Source: CAZGSG01 sp964528095 (lineage in GTDB: Bacteria; Bacteroidota; Bacteroidia; Chitinophagales; Chitinophagaceae). Taken from it: a stretch of 11,115 nucleotides of DNA. Below are positions 6,444 through 11,115 of the stretch, piece by piece. The notes under the pieces were generated by a model. It did not search any database and was not told where the DNA came from. It saw only the letters and a list, made by a program, of their open reading frames with translations. The position numbers were made by a program, and so were the translations under genes. Position 1 is the first letter of the stretch. Each line of letters opens with the position of its first letter. Location: NCBI GenBank assembly GCA_964528095.1, contig CAZGSG010000196.1, forward strand, positions 1 through 11,115, given 5' to 3'.

Positions 6444-7808
6444 TTATTTGACAAACAATTTTTCTTTCTCTACTACTTTTACTTTCATTCCATCCCTCAA
6501 TGTTTTACTCACGGATACATAAGGTCCGGTCACTACCTGCTCTCCTTCTTTTAGCCCGCTGATGATCTCAAAATAGTTCACGTCCTGGATACCGGATACA
6601 ACCACTGTTTTTTTAACCGTGCCATCGGGTTGCAATACAAATACCACTTCTTCCAGTTCTCCCGCACCGGTTGGGGATGCCGTTGTTCCATTTTCTTCCG
6701 CTGCCGCTTCTCCTTCTTTTTTCTTATCCGCGATAGACATTTCGCTTCCTTTTACCCTTGCTCCTACAGCGCCTATTGGCACAGCGATCACATTGTCCTT
6801 TCTTTTTGTTTTTATGTCCGCATTGGCATTCATGCCCGGACGAAAAGGGAATTTCCTTTTACCCGAAGGATCGATAAGATCCTGGTAAGAGCTTTTATCA
6901 AGCCGGATACGCACTTCATAATTGGTCACATCATTGGATGTGCCAAGTGAGGTGCCCGAAGATTTTGTACTGCTTGCTATCTGGGTCACCACTCCTTTGA
7001 ACTTCCTGTTATTGTATGCATCTACCTCTATATCCGCAGAGTCGCCGATATTGATCTTTACGATATCATTTTCTCCCACATCCACCCGTACTTCCAGTAT
7101 GCTCATATCAGACACGGTCATCATTTCGGTACCTACATTAAAACTATTACCGGCTACGCGTTCTCCTTTTTTGATTTTTAATGATGACACTACTCCATTC
7201 ATCGGCGCGATGAGTGTAGTACGTCCAAGATCTTTGTTGGCACGGGTAAGCCCTGTTTGTGCTGCCTGTACTCCTGCTTTTAATCCCCTGATACTTTGTT
7301 GTGCCGCATTGTATGTGGCCTGTGCTGAACGAAGAGTGGTTTCAAATTGTTCAAATTCCGCTTTTGATATTACTTTCTGGTCAAAGAGCGATTTATTCCG
7401 GTCATAAGCCTGTTTGGCCTGGTCGAGAGAGGCTTTACTTACTTCCAGTGAGGCCGTGCTATTATCAACGGTGGCCTGTGACTGGTTTACCTGGGATGAA
7501 GCCTCGTCTCTCTGCAGCGCATAGATATCGGCAAATATGCGGGCGAGCACCATTCCTTTATATACGCTGTCACCCTCCTGTACATTCAGCTCAGTTACTT
7601 CACCTGATATATCCGGGCTGATCTTTACTTCTACTTCGGGATAGATCTGTCCACTGGCAGTCACTGTTTCAACGATCGTTTTGCGGCTGATCTTTTCCAT
7701 GGTGACTTTTTCCCCCGCATCCGCATTACCAACTACTTTTTTATACACCACGAATACCACGATAAGGATAACGAGGATGATCAAAAACCATTTTAATTTC
7801 TTATTCAT
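6444..7808 (-). CDS. MacA-type periplasmic adaptor (HlyD/RND adaptor family)
   Basis: The periplasmic adaptor of a tripartite exporter, linking an inner-membrane pump to a TolC-type channel. The protein has 454 residues. An N-terminal membrane anchor (8-25) is followed by the first lipoyl half-motif (about 58-92, ISGEVTELNVQEGDSVYKGM), a long alpha-helical hairpin (about 98-192, Q/A/S-rich coiled coil), the second lipoyl half (197-219, TLIAPMNGVVSSLKIKKGER), a beta-barrel (236-335) and a membrane-proximal domain (340-448). Within the last, residues about 352-385 form a K/E/A/G-rich, probably disordered insert (ADKKKEGEAAAEENG). The anchor and hairpin length resemble MacA-like adaptors that work with ABC pumps of the MacB type. 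It follows tolC by 91 bp. No pump gene follows; gpsA does. Substrate unknown. Confidence 0.9.
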   Translation of the reverse strand: MNKKLKWFLIILVILIVVFVVYKKVVGNADAGEKVTMEKISRKTIVETVTASGQIYPEVEVKISPDISGEVTELNVQEGDSVYKGMVLARIFADIYALQRDEASSQVNQSQATVDNSTASLEVSKASLDQAKQAYDRNKSLFDQKVISKAEFEQFETTLRSAQATYNAAQQSIRGLKAGVQAAQTGLTRANKDLGRTTLIAPMNGVVSSLKIKKGERVAGNSFNVGTEMMTVSDMSILEVRVDVGENDIVKINIGDSADIEVDAYNNRKFKGVVTQIASSTKSSGTSLGTSNDVTNYEVRIRLDKSSYQDLIDPSGKRKFPFRPGMNANADIKTKRKDNVIAVPIGAVGARVKGSEMSIADKKKEGEAAAEENGTTASPTGAGELEEVVFVLQPDGTVKKTVVVSGIQDVNYFEIISGLKEGEQVVTGPYVSVSKTLRDGMKVKVVEKEKLFVK

Positions 7809-7899
7809 AATAACCTGTGTTCTTTATTCCGGTTCCTGCAAAGAGTTGTTCATTTGAAAGGACCGGTTGTTTAATCATATGTTGACCCAATGAAACGCT

Positions 7900-9375
7900 T
7901 TATAGTTTTAATCCCTGTCCTTTATAAAACTCCAATAATTTTATCTTGAACACATAATCATACTGCGCGTATAATAATTGGGTCTTTGCGGTTTGTAACG
8001 CGATCTGGCTGTTCAATAATTCGTAGGTGGACAATAAACCCAGCTCGTATCTTTTTGACGCGAAGTCATATGCTTTCTGCGAGGTTTCCACTCCTTTTTT
8101 GTTAGCGCTGAATTTTTGTATGGCCGCTGTCGCATCAATATAGGCTTTGTATATATCCTGTTTGAGTTGCTGGTCTCCCTGTTCTTTTGTCAACTCCAGG
8201 TTTTTTATCGATAGCTTTGAGCGTTCCCATCCTGTACGCGCACTGCGGCCATTGAAGATGGGCACATTAAGACCGATACCGATATTCTGCCCGAAGTTTT
8301 TCCTGAACTGTTTACCAAAACCTTCCGACCGGATATACCTGAGTATGGTATTGCTATTTTCCAGAACAGGTTGTTCTATATTATAATAAACACCACCGCC
8401 CGCGTCAGCCCTGAAGCCAGTACTCTCATATCCCACGATAGTCGGAACATAGACTGGTCGTTGTTTGAAATGTACATAGTTTGTACCCAATCCGCCAAAC
8501 GCGGAAATGGTCGGATATAATGCCGCTTTTGCCGCTGCCGCGCTACTCACGGCTGAGCGGATCCTCAATTCGTTTACTTTTTGCTGTGGCAGGTTGGCCA
8601 GTGCTGATATGTATACCGATTCAGGTTGTAATTCTGCCAGGCCTTCAACAGGGATCTGATCTACAGGTGGCGTTTCCACATCAAAGGGCATACCCGCATC
8701 GAGGTTGAGCAGGGCTTTTAACTGTAATACGAATTGCTGTGCAGACGCTTCCGCGGTTATGAGCGCGGAACTATCTGTTGCCAGTTGTGCTTCTAATTGC
8801 GCGGCGTTCAGTTCGGGTAATTTGCCCGCATCTACCTGTTTTCTTGTACTTTCTAATTGAGAGAGCGTGAGATCAACCTGGATCTTTGATAGATTGATCT
8901 GTTCCCTTGCCAACAGTATCTGCAGGTAACCCACAGCCACATTGAGCGCGATATCGTTTTGTATTTTTTTTGTTTGTTCCTTATCCGCCTCGTATGTGAG
9001 TTCGTTGGCTGCCAGGGTATTTTTTTTAGAAAACCAGTTGAACAGCGTAACCTGTGATTGTAACTGGGAACCTACATTAAAGAAACTGTTGTTTTCCAAA
9101 ATACCGGTGGTGGGGTTATCTGAAAGACCGAAGCTATTACCCGCGCTACTGTTGAAATTAAGCGTTGGTAAACGGGATGATTTACTTTGTTTTACTGCCA
9201 GGGCCGAAAACTGCGCCTGGATATCTGCCTGCCGCACGGAAATATTATTCTGCAGCGCGTAGTCATAACATTTTTTCAGGCTCCATTTTTCTACCGGTGT
9301 TGCCGGCACAGATTGAGCATTACTGAAGGTGAATAAAAACAGGCAGATCAATATCAGGAGGCATCGGCTTATCAT
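7900..9375 (-). CDS. TolC-family outer-membrane efflux channel
   Basis: The outer-membrane channel of a tripartite exporter, presumably paired with the adjacent adaptor. From the ATG at 9375 the product has 491 residues: a signal peptide (1 to about 20, MISRCLLILICLF to SNAQ), the TolC-type opening WSLKKCYDYALQNN (31-44), and two outer-membrane efflux protein repeats with long heptad-like helices (about 125-225 and the C-terminal 150 residues). The frame is open for 74 codons further upstream to 9597, but that stretch lacks a signal peptide at its start and overlaps the end of the PLP-enzyme gene, so ATG 9375 is chosen. A TATTTTTG element ends only 4 bp before this ATG. There is no sign of truncation. 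Confidence 0.9.
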   Translation of the reverse strand: MISRCLLILICLFLFTFSNAQSVPATPVEKWSLKKCYDYALQNNISVRQADIQAQFSALAVKQSKSSRLPTLNFNSSAGNSFGLSDNPTTGILENNSFFNVGSQLQSQVTLFNWFSKKNTLAANELTYEADKEQTKKIQNDIALNVAVGYLQILLAREQINLSKIQVDLTLSQLESTRKQVDAGKLPELNAAQLEAQLATDSSALITAEASAQQFVLQLKALLNLDAGMPFDVETPPVDQIPVEGLAELQPESVYISALANLPQQKVNELRIRSAVSSAAAAKAALYPTISAFGGLGTNYVHFKQRPVYVPTIVGYESTGFRADAGGGVYYNIEQPVLENSNTILRYIRSEGFGKQFRKNFGQNIGIGLNVPIFNGRSARTGWERSKLSIKNLELTKEQGDQQLKQDIYKAYIDATAAIQKFSANKKGVETSQKAYDFASKRYELGLLSTYELLNSQIALQTAKTQLLYAQYDYVFKIKLLEFYKGQGLKL

Positions 9376-9379
9376 GCAA

Positions 9380-9387
9380 CAAAAATA
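9380..9387 (-). promoter_or_regulatory. Possible tolC promoter -7 element, abutting the start
   Basis: The minus strand reads TATTTTTG, identical to the -7 element of the DUF4271 gene and a full TAnnTTTG match (both within ATTATTTTTG). It ends 4 bp before the tolC ATG, so the mRNA would start at or within a base or two of the ATG, giving a leaderless transcript. No clear -33 TTG is seen at the right distance, so it may be a chance AT-rich match. Confidence 0.4.
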
Positions 9388-9436
9388 ATTGAAATGGATC
9401 GCCGCAGAGTGATTTTTTATAGTCCCCGTTGATTTT

Positions 9437-10624
9437 TTACCCGATGCTATCCAGTGCCTGTTCCAGGTCGCCGATAATGTATTGCGGATCTTCGAGTCCC
9501 GCATACAGGCGTACCCGGCGATGCTGGGGATCAGAGGGGTTAAAATCCGCGGGTTTGATGCCCGCGCATTTAGGAATAACCAGGCTTTCGTGACCACCCC
9601 AGCTCACGGCCATCATGATATGCTTCAACTGTTCACAAAACCGGACAATCGACTCCAGTTTGTTTGTTTTCATTTCAAACGTGAATAACCCGCAGGCACC
9701 GGTCATTTGCCGCTTTGCCAGTTCAAGCTGGGGGAAGTCATCGTCAAAAGGAAAAATCACCGACGCGATCTTCGGGTGTTGTTTCAGGAAAGCCACTACT
9801 TCCCGAGTGGTATGCGTGAGGCGATCAAGACGGGCGGGCAGGGTCCTCAATCCCCGTATCAGCAACCAGGCATTGAAGGGTTGTATGCCACTTCCGATAT
9901 TGAGGTATTCGCTGTCGAATATCTTTTTCATCATAGCATGTGTACCGGACAGCACACCACCGAGTGTATCACTATGTCCTCCGATATATTTGGTAGCTGT
10001 CTGCATAGCCAGGTCGATCCCCAGTTCAATAGGTTTCTGGTATAGTGGGGTGCAATAGCTATTGTCGATACAGGTAATAATGTTTTTTGACCTGGCAAAC
10101 GCGGCCACTTCTTTTAATGGCTGTAGTGCAAAATCCCAGCTATTCGGAGATTCGAGATAATAAAAACTGGTGTTGTCCCTGGTGGCCTGCTGCCAGTTCA
10201 CCAGTTCGGTGCCATCGATATATGTAGTGCTTACACCAAACCGGGGAAGCACCACATCGAACATTTTTTGCGCCCAGGTATACGGAGCTTTCACCGATAC
10301 GATATGATCGCCCGATTTAACATTGGCCAGTACCGCGGCAAAAATTGCCGCGGCCCCGCTATTAAATACCAGGCAGTCCTCCGCGCCATCCAGCGCTGCC
10401 AGTTTTTTTCGAAGGATATCTACAGTAGGGTTCAGTCCGCGGCTATACAGGTAACCATCCATTTCATCATCAAAAGCTTTGCGCAGATCCGCTACTTTTT
10501 TAAACGAAAAATTGCTGGTTTGCATAATAGGCGGAGAAACGGCATTAAAATACTGTTCTCTTTCTTCGCCCAGTTCGTTGATGATATAACTTATAGCAGA
10601 GGGATCATTATTCAGTAAAGACAT
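9437..10624 (-). CDS. Cystathionine beta-lyase-like PLP enzyme (Cys/Met metabolism family)
   Basis: A fold-type I PLP enzyme of the transsulfuration family; the best reading is cystathionine beta-lyase (MetC-like), which yields homocysteine, pyruvate and ammonia, but C-S lyase or gamma-lyase activity is possible. The 395-residue protein has YLYSRGLNPT (58-67; Y60 and R62 bind the neighbouring subunit's PLP phosphate), SGAAA (89-93), D187 (IDNSY, pairs with the PLP ring nitrogen), the PLP lysine K212 in TKYIGGHSD, RGLRTLPARLDRL, and R372 in RLYAGLED (binds the substrate carboxylate). SWGGHESL (341-348) carries W342 where cystathionine gamma-synthases and gamma-lyases usually have SLGG; E. coli MetC has SWGG. 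The usual YGGT motif is replaced by PYTWAQ (114-119), with Y115. It starts 10 bp after the permease stop, so the two genes are probably co-transcribed. Confidence 0.85.
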   Translation of the reverse strand: MSLLNNDPSAISYIINELGEEREQYFNAVSPPIMQTSNFSFKKVADLRKAFDDEMDGYLYSRGLNPTVDILRKKLAALDGAEDCLVFNSGAAAIFAAVLANVKSGDHIVSVKAPYTWAQKMFDVVLPRFGVSTTYIDGTELVNWQQATRDNTSFYYLESPNSWDFALQPLKEVAAFARSKNIITCIDNSYCTPLYQKPIELGIDLAMQTATKYIGGHSDTLGGVLSGTHAMMKKIFDSEYLNIGSGIQPFNAWLLIRGLRTLPARLDRLTHTTREVVAFLKQHPKIASVIFPFDDDFPQLELAKRQMTGACGLFTFEMKTNKLESIVRFCEQLKHIMMAVSWGGHESLVIPKCAGIKPADFNPSDPQHRRVRLYAGLEDPQYIIGDLEQALDSIG

Positions 10625-10634
10625 ATCCGCTGTT

Positions 10635-11115
10635 TTAATCTTTTTTGTTCTGCACCGCTTTCACAATAAAATACAGGATAATAAACCCCAGCAATATCCC
10701 AAGGCCTATCAGTGATAATTTTGTCTGGTTGATCAGCAGGCTGATGGCTACAAAAGAATAGGCTGCTATAAAGATGATAGGAAGTACCGGGTATAGTTTC
10801 ATCATATAGATACCGGTATTGTTCAGGTGGGCGGTCCGTTTTCGTAATATAAATATGCTGCCCGCGGATAAGGCCATGCCGAAACAATCCAGGAAAATGG
10901 AGAAACTAAGCAAGGTATCAAACTCCTTTGCCCAGAATACGATGATGGCAGCCATACCAGCGAAGATCGATAGCGACAGGGTCAACGCGCCGCGTTTGTT
11001 TTTCATCTGGCAGGCCGCGGGCAGTATCTTGTCTTCACTCATCGCAAACATGACCCTTGGATTGGAAAGCATCAGTACATTGATATATGCCAGTACGCTC
11101 AGGAATAGCAGTACT
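10635..11115 (-). CDS. APC-superfamily amino-acid permease, C-terminal part
   Basis: The C-terminal 159 residues of an inner-membrane amino-acid transporter; the N-terminal part lies beyond the right edge. The frame stays open from the first ATG in the window (11072) through 14 more codons (VLLFLSVLAYINVL) to the edge, so ATG 11072 is not the start. NPRVMFAMSEDKILP is the conserved loop of the APC family (consensus like PRxxxAMARDGxLP). About five membrane segments are visible in this part, near 1-18, 44-62, 67-91, 106-128 and 132-150, followed by a basic tail. The short spacing to the cystathionine beta-lyase-like gene suggests a sulfur amino-acid or related substrate, but nothing visible sets specificity. 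The promoter lies outside the window. Confidence 0.85.
   Translation of the reverse strand, partial: VLLFLSVLAYINVLMLSNPRVMFAMSEDKILPAACQMKNKRGALTLSLSIFAGMAAIIVFWAKEFDTLLSFSIFLDCFGMALSAGSIFILRKRTAHLNNTGIYMMKLYPVLPIIFIAAYSFVAISLLINQTKLSLIGLGILLGFIILYFIVKAVQNKKD

Noticed and set aside
6922..7407. 161-codon plus-strand frame opposite the adaptor gene (and similar plus-strand frames within 1807-2480 and 9482-10618)
   Set aside because: These are antisense shadows of genes with clear family motifs, with no recognisable domains of their own.
7839..7846. ACTCTTTG as a promoter for the adaptor gene
   Set aside because: It lacks the TA of TAnnTTTG and has no -33 partner; co-transcription with tolC is simpler.
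7829..7866. Imperfect inverted repeat CCGGTTCC / GGACCGG between tolC and the adaptor gene
   Set aside because: The stem has a bulge, a loop of over 20 nt and no T tract, so it is neither a convincing terminator nor a clear operator.
9376..9597. N-terminal extension of the TolC frame to 9597
   Set aside because: It adds 74 residues unlike any TolC, overlaps the PLP-enzyme gene by about 160 bp, and hides a good signal peptide that starts at 9375.

Overview
The window comes from a Bacteroidota genome, most likely a Chitinophagaceae-type member; the phylum is well supported and the family is a guess. Three promoters match the phylum-specific -7 motif TAnnTTTG. Genes have no Shine-Dalgarno sequence in front of their starts, and TTG or GTG starts are common. 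The protein set also fits: a DUF4271 protein beside uroporphyrinogen-III synthase, a MacA-type adaptor with a TolC partner, and an Omp85 barrel.

Layout. Positions 1-359 hold no gene. They contain a 31-bp hairpin-forming tandem repeat that starts at the window edge, an inverted-repeat cluster, two degenerate CCGTGTT repeats, and a strong intrinsic terminator for the leftward gene that follows. Positions 360-4019 are three leftward genes: hemD, a DUF4271 membrane protein and an Omp85 (BamA/TamA-like) outer-membrane protein. The first two have their own promoters. hemW (4072-5217) is the only rightward gene; it is divergent from the Omp85 gene and convergent with the next block. Positions 5211-11115 are a leftward block. 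In transcription order it holds a partial APC amino-acid permease, a cystathionine beta-lyase-like PLP enzyme, a TolC outer-membrane channel, a MacA-type adaptor, gpsA, and an unlisted 38-residue single-pass membrane protein.

How the genes work together. hemD makes uroporphyrinogen III and HemW handles haem, so two haem-related genes lie about 3 kb apart, although on opposite strands. The permease and PLP enzyme are 10 bp apart and probably form a sulfur amino-acid uptake/metabolism unit. The TolC channel and adaptor form two parts of a tripartite exporter; the inner-membrane pump that usually completes it is not in the window, and gpsA takes its place. gpsA supplies glycerol-3-phosphate for phospholipids. 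Most genes are ordinary core functions. The items most worth a second look are the small membrane ORF after gpsA, the structured repeats at the left edge, the pump-less exporter pair, and the promoter that abuts the tolC start codon.
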